Assembly: GCA_013398955.1 (NCBI GenBank)
Contig: VWPU01004185.1
Location: 124,001-188,000 of the forward strand
Source: Callaeas wilsoni
Taxonomy: Eukaryota; Chordata; Aves; Passeriformes; Callaeidae
Reading direction: 5' to 3'
DNA: 64,000 nucleotides
The position numbers and the translations under genes were made by a program. Below are positions 12,687-25,900 of this stretch, piece by piece. Numbering within the stretch: position 1 is the first letter of the stretch; each line of letters opens with the position of its first letter. Below the pieces are notes generated by a model. It did no database searches and was not told the DNA's origin. It saw only the letters and a program-made list of their open reading frames with translations.

Positions 12687-15600
12687 CTACAGGGGGAAAT
12701 ACAAAGTATGATGAAAAATTTAATTAAAAGCTTGGAAGATACAAGTCAATTTAATGACATAGAACTACAGTGAATGAAACATGCACAGAAAGCAAGAACA
12801 AAAGGATTTTGTTCATTTTAAAAAACTGGCTGTGGTATTTCTTTTCCTTTTACATAATTCTTAATTTTTCAGAGGTTTATACCTCTAAAGGGGCATTGAA
12901 TGGATGCCAAAACTCGAGTGGAGCTAAGGGTACTATATACCATTAGCTGGCAAAAAATATCCCTCAAACTGAAATCTGGATAGTATTGAAAGTTCATGTT
13001 TGATATATCACAAACAGAACTCCCAATTCTTTGCTACATATAAAAAAAAAAGTTCTGACAAATATTTGTGGCACTGTATAAGATTTTAAAAGGTAAATAC
13101 TGCTACAACTACACCAAAAAAATCTGTAGGTTCAATCAATCCTGTAAATGACTGAGAATTTTCAAAATTTCAGTCAAGCAGATTGGCTTATTATACACAA
13201 AATCATGAATATGTGACAGATCTTGACGGAATTATCTGTTTTTCTTGCAAGGTGTAGGTAAGTTAGATAGCCCAGTCCTACATTCAGAACAAATCCTAAG
13301 TATTGAAAAAAAATGAAGTCTCATCTGTAGTCAGTAGAACTTGAACACTAACAGGTGATTGACTGAAATTTGGACTTGTTTAAATCTTTTAAACCTTTTA
13401 ACACAGGTCATATTAATAAAGTAGTACCTTCAACAAATAGTTTTCTAGATAGAGCCTTAAATTAATTCCTTCTCCCATTAATTTAATCCACTTTAAAAGC
13501 AGATAACTTTATAAGTTATCACAAATCAAACTGTAAGGCCTTTGCACCTAGGCTTTAGGTGGTCTCACCCTTTCATAAAGGATTAAGTGAACCACAGTAA
13601 ACAACACAAAAAAAATCAGAGAAAACATTTCATTAGATTAATGTAAGCAGTTACTCCCTTCTTCCTTCACCTCAGTTGGAGTAAAGAAAGCCCTTCAATG
13701 AATGACTCATAACAAAAAGCTGCTTAGACAGGGGTCTCTGTCACTGCAAATTCTCACTGTCTCTCTCTGCCTGTAGCTCCAAATTTGCTCTACTCCCTTC
13801 AATGTAACACCACTCCTGTCTCTACACCACAGACCCCTGCAACCTGATCCACTTTGGACCCCTGTCGTCACCATTCATTCTAGCAGTGCACTACTCACCA
13901 CATTCATCACCACATAATTACTCTTGCATAGGGAAGAGTATTTAATTTGAACTGCATGCAGTTATTCTTGAGGCACTGAGCCAGACTCAGTCCTCAGCTA
14001 TAACGGAATATAAACCCAGAGTAACTTGCTATTGCTGGATATACAGATGACTGATATCAGCGTCAACATGGGAACTGGTTATAAAGAAACAAGCAAAAGT
14101 GCATGAAAAATATTTACACACAATTTCTGCAGCAGATTTGAATGCTTCCCCAATTGTTTTATTGTCATCAATGTTATTTCAATATATGAGAGCATGTGGA
14201 CCTATCTATTGTTCCAAAGGTAATACCAAATACAAGGCAAAGGCTTCTAGAACACTTTAGTCACTGAGTGTCTCATGTGCATCTCAGTCTCATAACAGTT
14301 TATTGATCTGATAAATGATGTACTTTCCTCCATAGTTTCTCTCTTCAGACTGCTTTCCAATCTATCTCTTGAGAGTCATTGCAAAATAATAGAGCCAAAT
14401 CTACACAGCATCTCTTATTATAGTCCAAAGTCAAGACCATAGTCCATTCTATTTTAAAAAATAAGACACTGAAAATCTGTAACAGACTCTGGTACACCAG
14501 CCTGTGCTCCCAAGCTTTCTCCTGCTCATACACAGGTTTTTCTCCATGTGTTCTTTAATAAAGATGCCTTCCAGTTAGGCTTGTTCTTAGCTTGATCTCT
14601 TTAGTTGTCATTGGAAATGACATGAGCATACATATTTATCTTTATATCATACCAGGCACAGTGTCTACAACTGGCCAACATGCAATAAAATGCTGAAGGC
14701 TACCTGTCAGTCAATGCCCCAAACACTTGCGTGTAAGTAAACTCAAGGTTTCCTAATGTTGTAGTACTACCACTTTTTTTTTAAAAAGGTCTGTCACCAT
14801 CAGCAAATAGATGAAACAACTTCCTACTCTATCAGGCCTTGCATCTAAATAGTTGTAATCTCTGTCCACTAGATTCCTATAAGATTTAACAACTATTTTG
14901 AGTAACTCATGCCATCAGGCTGTTCACAGAGACTGCAGCTGCACCATGACCCAGAGAGATTCCCAGTAGTTTCCCACTGAGCCCTTACTGTTAAACAGTC
15001 ATGCAGGATAAAGGATGCTCACGCTTTCACAGAGGACATGCTTCAAGTCCCTCACAGCCCCCTTTCACAGAAGCAACTTGCTTCAAAAAAGGGCAATTAA
15101 AAGTTTTCATTCTCACTTAGAGAACACAATTGCATAGAAAATGTGGATATTGATCCTTCTAAAACCCAGACAAATTTTGACACTATTTCCAGTTGTGGCA
15201 TGTAATTCACCTTGAGATTATTATTATCAAAAAATATGGTAAGTGATGTAGTACACATGGCAGAAGTAGCTTGATGGTGCCAACATGTGAAAAGGAATAT
15301 TTTATGCAATGGTGTTCTAACAAGCATAACTTGGAAGTGTTCTCTTTATTGTGCATCTACTGTACAGATATAAATGATAGCATAGTAAGAAAAATCTTTA
15401 TATAAAAAGGTATAGAAGCTTCTCATGGTTTGAATTCTTGCAAGGGTCCATTTTAATGATCTAATTTTTTAAAATCTCTTTACTAATTGGATACATGTTC
15501 TAATCATTTTTTAAAATCTCAAATATAAAGAGATGGAAAAATTCACTGAATAGAATTGTTTCAGTTCCTAATGAAATTCCCAAAAGAGCATCTGCCTAAG

Positions 15601-18370
15601 TCGCAGAGAACTGGAATTCTGATGTAGCATGTGAAAGCATTCAAGTAGTGTTTGCTACTTAAACTTGCATATCCACTTGATAAAATCCTTAGTACAACTG
15701 TAATCTTCTAGTAAAACACCTAACTTGTACTTTTATTTGATTTCTTTGCCCTTGTCATAGGGTGTTTTACAGCAATATTGGTGATGCTTTTCTTTTAACT
15801 GTGCCAAATCTTTAAGGTGCAAAAAGTGAAGGAATTCTCTCCAACTCCCCACTACCTCACCATTAATTTGTACTTAGCCCTGCATTTTTTCTGACATTTA
15901 AAATTTTGTATTTAGTGAAATAACTTCCTGATCTGATTAACAATTGCTGACTGCCCAGTATAGATGTCTTGTTAATTCACCTCAGTGAAAGCCTGCATTT
16001 GGCTTTTCCAGACTTCTTGCATTACACTGTTTTCTCACATTTCCTGGTGTCACACGTCCCGTCCCTCCATACCCTGGCACATGACATCTTTACCTGTGAT
16101 AGTAGTGACAGCAGTAGCTGGGAGAGATAATACCTGCACGATAGCTGGGAATAGCCTGTGTTTTGCTGAGGGGAGGGAGGTAAAAATTAATTATCTTCCT
16201 TTCTGAGCTCCTCTTCAAAGACTGCAATCTACTCTTGTAATTTAAACATGTAATTATATTGATATTTATTATTTTACTTACATAGTTACCATTATCTGTT
16301 TTATTACTTCACATTATTTTGTCCCTCTTCTCATTTCTTTGCACAACAGGCATAAAAATGTAAATGGGCTAAAATGTGGACTAAGAAACCATATAGTTAT
16401 TTAGAGAGCTGCTGGCTTACATTCTATAATAAGATACTATTCATATTCTGAAAATGAGATATATATGGTTTTAGTACACCTACACAAATAGTATACATTT
16501 TCCTTAGCATTTTCCATATTTCTTCTTTGTCATATTTAAGCTGCCTGGCGCAAGGTCCACAGAAATAAATTAAATTCTCATTTTGTTGTGCAACGATACA
16601 CAGATAAAAGATTTCACATCCTATTAAAGCATATTCAGATATCTAATTCAGCCTAGCCTAAGAAGGCAATCCAGAAAAGGAACCAAGGCAATTGATTTCA
16701 ATTGTTTCCATAGTTTACTGTGCCCAACAAGTGGCACACAAGCACAGCCCACTGCTTGGAGAGTTCATATAGGGTTTCCTTTTGGCTGCCTGTCTTTGTC
16801 AGCCTGCTCACACATCAGCTCTACAGAATTTGATTATTCAGGCAGGCTGAAAAGTAAATTCATCCATGGTCTCTTCTGTAGGAAAAAAAGGAGACTATTT
16901 ATACTGGAAAATTCTACATATTAATACAGGGGGCTATATTACTGTGCTTTAAATTAAAAAATACTTTTATTCTAATCAATTTTGCAATAAGGATATGTCT
17001 AAAGCAGTAAAATTAATTTAACATTCTTGGCTCAGTTAATATTTTACTAATTGTATGTAGAGTCTGTATAAAAGCATTTTAAAAATTTCAGCGTTTGACA
17101 AAATTAGTACTCGTTTTATGATAATATTGTTAATTTAATGCTTGACTTGGAATTATACTTTAAAGTGAATTGGAAAAATATGCCTTTTCTCTTGTTGTTG
17201 CAGATATCTCCATTCATGCGTCAGTGAACTGACCTTAAATTTTAACATAGGCAGCACAAAATCACTCTTGTATTTCAATAATTTTTTTTCGCAATTCAAT
17301 CATCTAGTCCATCAATTTCAGATGGATATTGCAACAATCTACCCATGAAAGCTAAAATGATCTTTAACATTATCCTTTTATGTTTGTTCTCTGGAAAGAC
17401 CTGCACTGAATTCTGCTTTCTGATATAAATTCATTTATATCTATAAAGATATACAGAAATACATACAAGTATTCATTCTGTTAATCACTGCGCATAATAA
17501 AGCTATCCTGACTGTCACAGTCATTCAAGTTCCAAATGTTGCTTCATCTAGTAAGTACACATTGTTTGTTCAGATTTCCCACACTAATAAAGCTCTTATT
17601 CCACCTCATATTTTGGTCTGGGGAGACAGGGAGGTACTTGGCCATTTTTTGGAGACTTCCAGATGCCCAAGAGCCCTCAGAGAGCAACAATTTGGAGTGG
17701 CCTTTCAGAGCAGTCGGTCTGAGCAAGGATCAGCCTCGTGCAGTGGGGAGGTTTGCTCTCCACCATCTGGGCACAGCAGATCCATCTTTGCACACACTGC
17801 AGAGCTGGACCGCTCTGGAGACAGAGGCTTGCTGTGTGAGCACAGATCTGCGTTACAAAGGGGATTTCTTGGACTGACATACGTGTATCTTACCTTCAAA
17901 TGAAACTGCTGTCACATCAGCAGGCTATGCCTGAATTACAAAGAGTAAGATAAAATCTCACTCAAACATTTGTCTATAGAAAAAAGCTGTATGGGATTTT
18001 CAGTGCTTTCACACCAAGCAGCCTCTTTTGTGGGCTTTGTTGTCTCATGTTTTGATCACTGAAACATCTTCTCTGCTCTTGACAAATTTCATTTGCCCTG
18101 CTGGCACTTTGCCCAAGCAATGCTTTGGAAGTAATTTCTGCAGATAACAGATCACAGTGCCTTGCTTGACTTGTGTCCCCTCGCTATGTCTTTCTCACAG
18201 CACACTTTGAAAGCCGTTCATCGTTCAGCCCCAGCCTACCTGTGTCATTCCTCACTGAAAGGCCCACTCCCCTCTCCACGGCACAGGTCTATCTTGCTGG
18301 TTTGTTACATTTTCAAGCAAACGAATTTTGTTGTTCCTTTACACTGGTTTTTTTTTTTTTTGCTTTGTGA

Positions 18371-18625
18371 GACAGCAAGAGGAAGCTGAGTCAGGGAAGG
18401 TTTAGGTTGGATACCAGGAAAAGGTTTTTCATGCAGAGGGTGTTTCGGCACTGGAACAGAATCCCCAGGGCAGTAGTCACAGTACCAAGCCTGTCAGAGT
18501 TCAAGGAATGTTTGGACAACATTATCAGACACATGGTGGGATTCTTGGGGTGTCCTGTGCCGGGCCAGGAGCTGGACTCAGTGATTCTGATAGATCCCTT
18601 CTAACTCAGCATATTCTATGATTCC
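18371..18625 (+). mobile_element. CR1 LINE, 5'-truncated 3' tail
   Basis: About 255 bp match the 3' end of avian CR1 non-LTR retrotransposons: a GGTTGGATACCAGGAAAAGG-type block, then GGCACTGGAACAGAATCCCC, then a segment ending in the ATTCTATGATTC-type tail motif that CR1 uses for reverse-transcription priming. It retains only the end of ORF2 and the 3' UTR, so it is inactive. Severe 5' truncation is normal for CR1. A T-run at about 18348-18361 precedes it. The 65-codon plus-strand frame at 18407 is a remnant of the element's coding end. Confidence 0.93.
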
Positions 18626-19001
18626 ATGGCTTAGTACAAAACAACTCCCTACAAACTCTTCCTGCAGGAGACCTCCGAGACAAACGGACAGTGCTTTACC
18701 CCCCTCTGCCACTCCTGTCGTGCCCTCCTTGTTCCCCCTACATTTCTGTGGTACCTCTTTCAATGCAGTGAATACCTTCAGGTTCATATTTGCACATCAA
18801 CATCCTAATGAAATTAAACAGCTGAGCTGGTAAGCATAAAAACACATTTTCCATTGCTATTTCTACTTGTTTAAACAAACACACACATATCCATCCTAAA
18901 AGATGTTCTACAGATGAGAGAACCTACAGACAATAAAATTACCTCAAATAAATGCTGTAATTAGCACAGTAATTTGATTTCTTTCTAAAAATTCAGAATT
19001 T

Positions 19002-19532
19002 GTGATACTAGCCAAGCTGCAGGAGGGCTGCAGCATGGGAGAGGGCCACAAAGTGCGCTGTGCCCTCACAGCCAGCTCCCACCAGCAGCAGCTCCGTTTG
19101 GAGGCACTGCGAGGTGCCCAAATGGAGGCACTGCAGGCTGGGGGCCGCAGGGCCCCGCACAGGCGGCACTGGGAAGAGACATCGGCGGCTGGAAACATCT
19201 GGAAACAGCTGGGAAAATGTCACGGTGACAGGGGAGTGCTGCCGGTGACCCACGGCAGGGTGAGGACAGCCCTGAGGGACTGTGGCGGGGCTGACCCGGG
19301 CCGAGGGGGACAACAACGAGCAGGGAAGGACCAGCGAGGAGGGACAGTGAGAAGCCGCAAAGACAGAACTGCTGCTGGAAACCAAGGCTCGGCTCGGCCG
19401 CCTCCGGCGCTCCTGCACCTCACCCTGAGAGGGGAGCGCCTGGAGGGGCAGCGGAGGTGCCGGCACTGGCCCCGGGAGGTGCTGGGCACAGCTTCAGCCT
19501 GGACAGCCGGGACGAAAGGCTCAGGTGGGTGA
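19002..19532. promoter_or_regulatory. Intronic CpG-rich patch, candidate CpG island
   Basis: By my eye count there are about 28 CpG dinucleotides between 19058 and 19516 in sequence that is mostly G+C, flanked by AT-rich intron. It sits between the CACNA2D3 exons at 12686 and 21156 and is not an exon of that gene. Long open frames (176 codons plus, 152 and 119 codons minus) are explained by low stop density and show no recognisable protein. It may be an alternative or antisense promoter, an enhancer, or a GC-rich insertion. No TATA box or known transcript start was identified. Confidence 0.5.
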
Positions 19533-20854
19533 TTCTTTCCTTTTCTCGACACAAAATCAGCGATCAGAAGCTTGTGCATTTTGACAATAAATTATGTCAA
19601 AAATTCTGTGACTCCATGGTGTTTTATGCACAGCTCAGTTCATTTTCAAATAAACTTTAAATCGGAAAAAGTGACGATTAGCTTTTTCATACTTGCTTTT
19701 TTAAAAAGTATTTGCACAGTATTTCCACTGTACTACTTAGGCAAAATCATCATTTTGGATTCAAGCTATGTACGCTTTTTCATTTTTTTCTATAGATGAG
19801 CCTTTTGATTTTCCCAGAATAAAATTTTCACTTAAAATGCCAACTTTTCTTTTTTCTTCCCACATAATTCACAGTAGCTGTTACAGCTACTGATAAACAG
19901 AGATTATGCACCAAAAAATGGCAGGTCAGGCAGCTTAGTAATTACTCTAGTTGAAACATTCTTTCAACTTACAGAAGTTATTTAGATTACAGTTAATCAC
20001 ATTTTTTTTTGAGGACAGTAAATCTTTTTTTGATACAGTTTGTAATTATGCCTTTATACTACATGAGTTTCTGCTAATTATGCAATTATCATGCAAGGAG
20101 ATTGATATGAAAGATAGCCTGAACTGCTTGCTATACATTCAAAATACAGCATATGTACATATACTTCGTGCACATATACTTCATTTTCTATACAATCTCA
20201 ATGATTTGCACTTGTGTCTCTGGGGTCATTTAATTTAGTACACAAAGGGCACTTCCCTTGTAGAAAAAAAAAAGGGCCAAAATCTTCCTTATATTCAAGA
20301 AGTTGAAGACGTTTACACATTCGAGAAAACCATTTATTTATAAAGTATTAACAAGAGAATATCAGCAAAAGAAAATGTATATAACAACCAATTCCTCCTC
20401 CCTTAGCTCCCCTGCAAATCATAGTTCTGATGTAGGTTTTGGATTTGTTGGTCATCTTTATCCACAAGATTAAACCCATTACTGTTAAGTACTGTAAACC
20501 TAGCCTCTTGTCATCCCTTTAAAACTTGTACCTGTACCATGGAAAACTCACTACCATACACAAGAGGAGCTACTGATAATCTGATTTCTCACCGTTAGTA
20601 AACACCAGCAACCCCTCTACACAACTTGCACATATCTATATTTCAGATCAGAACATGAACATTGAGGATTTATGTTAGCGTTTCATCATGCCATGCAAGC
20701 CTTAGCAAAAGCTAAAACCTGAATCTATTAGTTCTTACATTTTACCCATTTTGCAATTTCCATTGTATCACAGAAGCTGAGGGGAAAAGGCAGGGGCAAA
20801 GGCAGACACACCCCAAAGTTAAAAGTTAAGGTAATATACAGAGTTCAAGCAAAC

Positions 20855-20855
<1 letters not shown>

Positions 20856-20882
<27 letters not shown>
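20856..20882. repeat. A27 homopolymer followed by A-rich tract
   Basis: An uninterrupted run of 27 A, followed by GAAGAAAAAA. No recognised retroposed body precedes it, so I treat it as simple sequence rather than a retrocopy tail. Confidence 0.85.
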
Positions 20883-20892
<10 letters not shown>

Positions 20893-21155
20893 TTACTATT
20901 CTTTGTAACCCCAGACTGAAGACTACTTCTTTAAGGGGTTTCAAATTGCAAGTCATAGACAAACAATCTGAAATCTCTGACACTTGAAGAATCTTGCACT
21001 GAAAAAACTCAGTGTCTGTCCAGTGGGTACAGATGTCATCTTATCCATCACCTGTCTGCAACATTTTTCAAGTGGCTTGTGTGAAGTAAAACATCACAGA
21101 TATTAAGAAATGATGGAAGAAAAATAATTAAAAAAAAAAATCCTGAGACACTCAC

Positions 21156-21306
21156 GGCAATTATATTGAAGAAGTCATCATCTCCAAGGGTATCCAAAAT
21201 AGATGAAACTGTCTGTTTTGCAATAGTCAAGCGAAGCCCTTTCATACTGCCACTGACATCAACTAAAATTACCACATCTTTTGGAGAAGTCGCTGCCTGG
21301 ATGTAC
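21156..21306 (-). CDS. CACNA2D3: CACNA2D3 internal exon, 151 nt (VWA domain start, MIDAS motif)
   Basis: After one base that completes Trp, the exon encodes exactly 50 residues from [12 protein letters not shown] to DDDFFNIIA. It begins the von Willebrand factor A domain and carries the metal-ion-dependent adhesion site DxSxS as DVSGS (codons 21260-21246). In alpha-2/delta proteins this motif is needed for divalent-cation binding and channel trafficking, and it is intact here. The acceptor is TCTCAG and the donor GTGAGT, leaving phase 0. The match to human alpha-2/delta-3 is complete as far as I remember it. This exon is the clearest paralogue identifier in the window, because CACNA2D1 reads DVSGSVSG with a different downstream helix. 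Confidence 0.98.
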
Positions 21307-21392
21307 CTGAGATGAAAGACAAAACTTCTTTTAAATACTGAACTTTTCAGTATTTCAAATTTCCCAAACACTGGCAGTCATCTATTGCCTAC
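21307..21392 (-). other. CACNA2D3: CACNA2D3 86-nt mini-intron
   Basis: Complete intron from donor GTAGGC to acceptor TTTCATCTCAG. It is 86 nt, not a multiple of three, so retention would shift the frame immediately before the MIDAS-bearing exon. Confidence 0.93.
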
Positions 21393-21453
21393 CACTTTCT
21401 GTTTCTGCAGTCAAATGCAATGACTCCATTCTCATCAGGTTCCCATTTAATTC
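21393..21453 (-). CDS. CACNA2D3: CACNA2D3 internal exon, 61 nt
   Basis: This small exon encodes the linker GIKWEPDENGVIAFDCRNRKW just before the VWA core, with both end codons shared with neighbours (Gly enters after its first base, Trp leaves after TG). The acceptor is TTTAAACAG and the donor GTAGGC. Only 86 nt of intron separate it from the next exon, far shorter than any other intron here. The Cys is conserved relative to the human protein as I recall it. Confidence 0.95.
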
Positions 21454-22797
21454 CTGTTTAAAAAAAATAGAGAATAAAATATTAAATTAAATTTTCACAG
21501 TACCTGTTCAAAATGTATCTGTCGTAGGGGGGCTAAGGTGCAGTTAATGGAGTTTCATACCTTAATCTAACAGGCAGTGCCATCATAACATATGAAATAC
21601 TAGGGGGAGGAAAAGTTCCTAAAGTAGGGCAACTGGAAATATTTTTTTCCCCTCACTCCTTCTTAGTCTACTGTAAGGTGAAAACCTCTTCAGGCCTACT
21701 ATGTTCATTGCACTATTTTCACAAAACTCTTGTCATATTTGGTCTTTGGTGCTGGCAAGCTTTATCACATCTTGGAAAGTCCATTGCAGACCTTGAGCAC
21801 TTCCTACCCATGGCTGACTCCAGTAGTTCCCATTACACTACCAGCTTCACTCCCAGGTCACACTCTGAATTTTCACTCACATCCTGGTCATGGGTCAGAA
21901 GAAATAGGATAAAAATATCTCCAAGAAAAAAATAATGACAGGGGAATTCTTCCTGCTTCTTACATTCATTTTCTACCACAAAACAAGAAACAGGGTTGAA
22001 AATAAGGACTTATATTTGAAATATCATGGAGCTCGGTAACTGAAATATAGTCTAAAATGAGCACAGACGTAGCAGCCATTTCTCTCAGCCACTTTCAGAC
22101 ATAGAGGCTTATAGTAAACTTGCTTAAACCCAAGACTTAGAGAAACATGGGTTGCTAAACCACGTCAGCCAAATGAACAATACCCGCTATAAGCCTAATT
22201 CAAAGTTACAGAAGCTGAGGATCAGTTTATTTAATTTCATGGTTTATTACAATGTGATAAATTTGGCATAGGATTAAACATAAAACTTAATAGGCAACAA
22301 TATATGTTTTAACCTATTTCTATAGAAATAATACAAGCGATATGATTGCATTTTATTACAACTGGTGTGAAAATAAACTTTTAAACAAGTTTTTTAATCT
22401 TTAAATATAAATCTGCCAGGTTAAGTGGAAGTTTAAAAACAGAAAAACAAATAATAATGAAGTCTTACTGTGTGCATTGACAGAGCACAAAATTTAAGCT
22501 TAGTACTATGTGAAGGCTCTAATCCTTTTGCCCTCCTTCCTCACAGTCTGTTCAGAAGTTATTTTTCACGTGTGTATATGTCTATCTGAATAAAAATTTT
22601 TATGAGTATACAAGTTATCATGAGGGTTTCACCTCCAAATGGAAATTGGTAGAAAAACCTCAAAATTTGCAAAATATTGATTGGAAATGATGAAGTGAAC
22701 CAAACCTGCAAGCATCTGTGGTAGTCAGGATTTGTGACACTACTCAATGCAGTCATAGCATTCTTTATTGTATTTTAAGAACTTCTCTTCTTCCTAC
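21454..22797 (-). other. CACNA2D3: CACNA2D3 intron, about 1.3 kb
   Basis: Complete intron with donor GTAGGAAG and acceptor TTTAAACAG. The sequence is AT-rich and I see no repeat family or other gene. Confidence 0.9.
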
Positions 22798-22929
22798 CTG
22801 GATACTGCCTGAAAAATCCTTTTGCACTTCCAAAGTACTGCCAGATGAGAGAAGGGTCACGATCAAAGTTATCAACGAACACCTTATTTAAAGATTCTGA
22901 CCAATAAACTCCATTTACAATGGCTGGAT
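22798..22929 (-). CDS. CACNA2D3: CACNA2D3 internal exon, 132 nt (VWA_N region)
   Basis: The exon encodes [16 protein letters not shown], then [19 protein letters not shown], ending FFRQYPG. The first Asp codon is split (G from the previous exon plus AT), and the last Gly codon is split again after its first base. The acceptor reads TTTCCAG and the donor GTAGGAAG. It lies in the VWA_N region of the extracellular alpha-2 part. The sequence is essentially identical to the human protein as I remember it. A 17.2 kb intron separates it from the upstream exon, and a 1.3 kb intron follows. Confidence 0.96.
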
Positions 22930-25900
22930 CTGGAAAGAAAGCAAAGAACACACACAGTGTAAAGGGATTTTATCTAAGTAGAATGCCATGAACTCTATGA
23001 TCTTCAGCTTATTCAATACCCAAAAATCCATTGACTGAAAACTGTTGCAGAACGTTTTTAGTTTTCTTTGTCAAATAAGCAATCCAAAATAAATGATTCA
23101 CTTAAATAACAGAAGTATGGCTAAAACAGAGCAGGGACAGCTGGTACAAGTTTTTAGATAAGTTAAAATTGCTCTTTAGAGCATCTATCTTGAACCACCA
23201 CATTGCTTGTTCTGGAGAACATAAATAAATCAATCTAATTTAGATTATTTACTCAATGTACCTTCCCTAAATGCATGGAATGTCTCATGGCAACACTTTT
23301 TTTTTTTTTTTAAACATACAACTTGGTAATGTTTGAAAATTTTCATGCTGGAACAGAAAGTGAAATACCTTTTATTTCACACTTGAATTACGATATGCAT
23401 AAATACACATCTCATGACAAATACCGCTAGTTGCTATTTGGAAAACACTGAACCCACATTCCACAACAATTACTGAATTAGTTTTTATTCCCACAGAAAG
23501 AGAACTACAAAGCAAATCCTTGATGTTGAAACTGTTGTGTTGAAGACAACCCCATCTATCAATCCCTAAAACCCCAGGCTGCCCAAGTATGTTTTTAAGC
23601 TGCAGATTTGGTTCAATAGTGGGAAATGAGAAATCAATGAACATGTCTTAGAAAGTTACTGGATTTCAAACCGTGAATTTTGAAAGATGAGAAACAATTA
23701 AGACACAGATATTCCCAGTTCAATCTTTTGTGAAGTCAGCAGAATAGAAACAAAAAACCAGAACTGAAATCACAGATGTATTACTTAATTTGCAAAAGTG
23801 TGCATACATGAATACACAGTAACATTTGCTCGAGCATTTGAAATAAAGCAGCCATTAGCTTGCAAAATAATGTCACCGTACTGATTTCAGAAGACTGCTT
23901 CAAATGTGATTTTAATGGAGTGGAAAAAAGGCAAATTGTTATCTTCCCTTGCATTCATCAAGAAAAACAGCAGAAAAAGGGAAATGTCTCTGCTAAACAA
24001 CTTTGCATGTTTCTTTCACCTAAATATTTAGGTTTATATAGATGAAATGCTGAAAAAGCAAGGTCAACAAAACAGACGTTTTTAAAACACATCGAATGTA
24101 GTTACTTGTTTCTCTAGAGGATGAAATATACACTTAAAATCCGCCCAACCAGGCAGATATCAAACAAACTGATATCACCGGTCCAAGCACACTACTGCAG
24201 TTCTGCCCAGCTGGCAAAATCCATTGTCCAGTTGTTTCGCAGTCTGAAGTTACCCCAACGATAAGCTGTGAACAAAACTTCACAAGTCAGCTCTCAAGAC
24301 TGAGCTCTATCATCAGTTTGTAAAAATATGCTCCTATTTCAGCCCTCCAAAATATCAGCCCATTGTTCAGGATTTAGACATTACCTGAGATGTGAAGCAC
24401 TCAAATCGGAATCCCATTGCTCAGCCCACAGGATCTTCCCAGTACCAGTTCAAACACTGATATTCTGATTCTGCTCCTATACTTAGTTTCTAATGGAGTA
24501 TCCAAATCGCTAAGAATCGCACTGGCAATATTGACTCAGCATCACAATCCTGAGATAAGGCAATAAACTTAATTCATCTTTGAAAAGAGCAACCAGGTTC
24601 AGAGGGTTGGTTTTGGGATTTGTTCTTATACTTTTCCTGGTGTTGCTAGAAAAGTCTGTTTACAGGAAAAGAGAAGGAACCGTTTCTCAAGCCTCTAGAG
24701 GGCTATAAGCTTTTTATATGCCCTTCAGTCATCAAGATTAGTGAAAAGCCAAAAAAATCAAACAGAATAATTCTATATTAATTTATATTTAAAATAAACT
24801 GCAGTGGTTCTTAGCAACTTATATTTGGATCTCATTCCAAGACTGCACATTGTACCTTAGAATTTTACAGTTTTATCAATTCATCAGTTGTCTCCTATCC
24901 TGGATTCCTCAGAGCCTAATTTTTAATGTCCTTTCCTAATGAATCTGTGCTCTAATGCCACTCATGTGAGCAGAAACCTCTGCCTCCCAACCCAATGACA
25001 ATTTTCTTTGAATTCTATATGCACTCCAGTTCCACAAGGTCATGGAACAACTTTAGTCATTCACCTCTTAAGTTCTGAACTGAAGTCCTTCCAGTAGCAT
25101 ATAAAAAAAAAATTGTACATAAAAAACACAAATAGAAATCATTTTTTAAACATCATATTGAAATATCCATGGATGTTTTTGATTACTTTTTTAGACCATC
25201 TCTGAAGAGCCACTTAACATGTTCATACATCTGTATTACAGATTACAGAACTTCATGGAAACAAAATCAGGAAATTTTCCCTGAACGAGACTGGTAGAGT
25301 CTATATTCTGCACTAGGCTGACAACACTAATCATCCAACTGGTGATCACTAAACATTAATCCAGTGACTCTGAAACTAATAGATTTAATTTTTTAGCTGG
25401 AAGGAGCATAAAGCAGGCATTTTAAATAAGAGGGCACAATTAAAATGTGACCTACGCTCACTGTGTTCCTTCAAAACGAAAGCTGGTGACAATTCCCTGC
25501 CTTCTCACACCCTGCATGTCTGTTATGCTGGCTGTTCTTTTTACAATATATCAAGTTATGTTTTAGGCATCAGCCACTTTAATAAAAGACACAAATAGGG
25601 CTATCATCAGTTTAATCCTTGGAATACAAGGAAAAGTGATGTAGGGACAAAGGTAGCCACCGTACAAAACAGCAGACCTGAAAATCGTGGGTCTCTAGTG
25701 GCTGCTGTACCTTCAGGCACAAGGATTTCAAACTGGACCTCTTTGTTCTGGGCTTTATAACGCTGCTGTGTGGGTGCATCACTGTCCAAACGCACCATCC
25801 CAAATACTACTGAGTTTCCGACCATACGTCTTCATTAATATTTTACAGTCTCATCATCTAATAACCTGTATGTTAAACTTGTTGTTCTGGGCAATTTCCA

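Larger units (their letters stand above)
12687..21155 (-). other. CACNA2D3: CACNA2D3 intron, about 8.5 kb
   Basis: This complete intron contains the CR1 tail at 18371-18625, the CpG-rich patch at 19002-19532, a moderately GC-rich stretch at 17610-17880, and a 27-A run at 20856-20882. The rest is AT-rich with no gene recognised. Confidence 0.85.

Noticed and set aside
18407..18604. 65-codon plus frame as a host gene
   Set aside because: It lies wholly within the CR1 3' tail and is a remnant of LINE coding sequence.
19002..19532. 176-codon plus-strand frame plus 152- and 119-codon minus frames as genes
   Set aside because: All three overlap in a GC/CpG-rich block where stop codons are rare. 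No domain, no splice signals and low-complexity Gly/Arg/Ser/Pro composition.
20821..20890. Processed retrocopy with poly(A) tail
   Set aside because: The 27-A run has no recognisable coding body or signal upstream and no flanking duplication that I could see.
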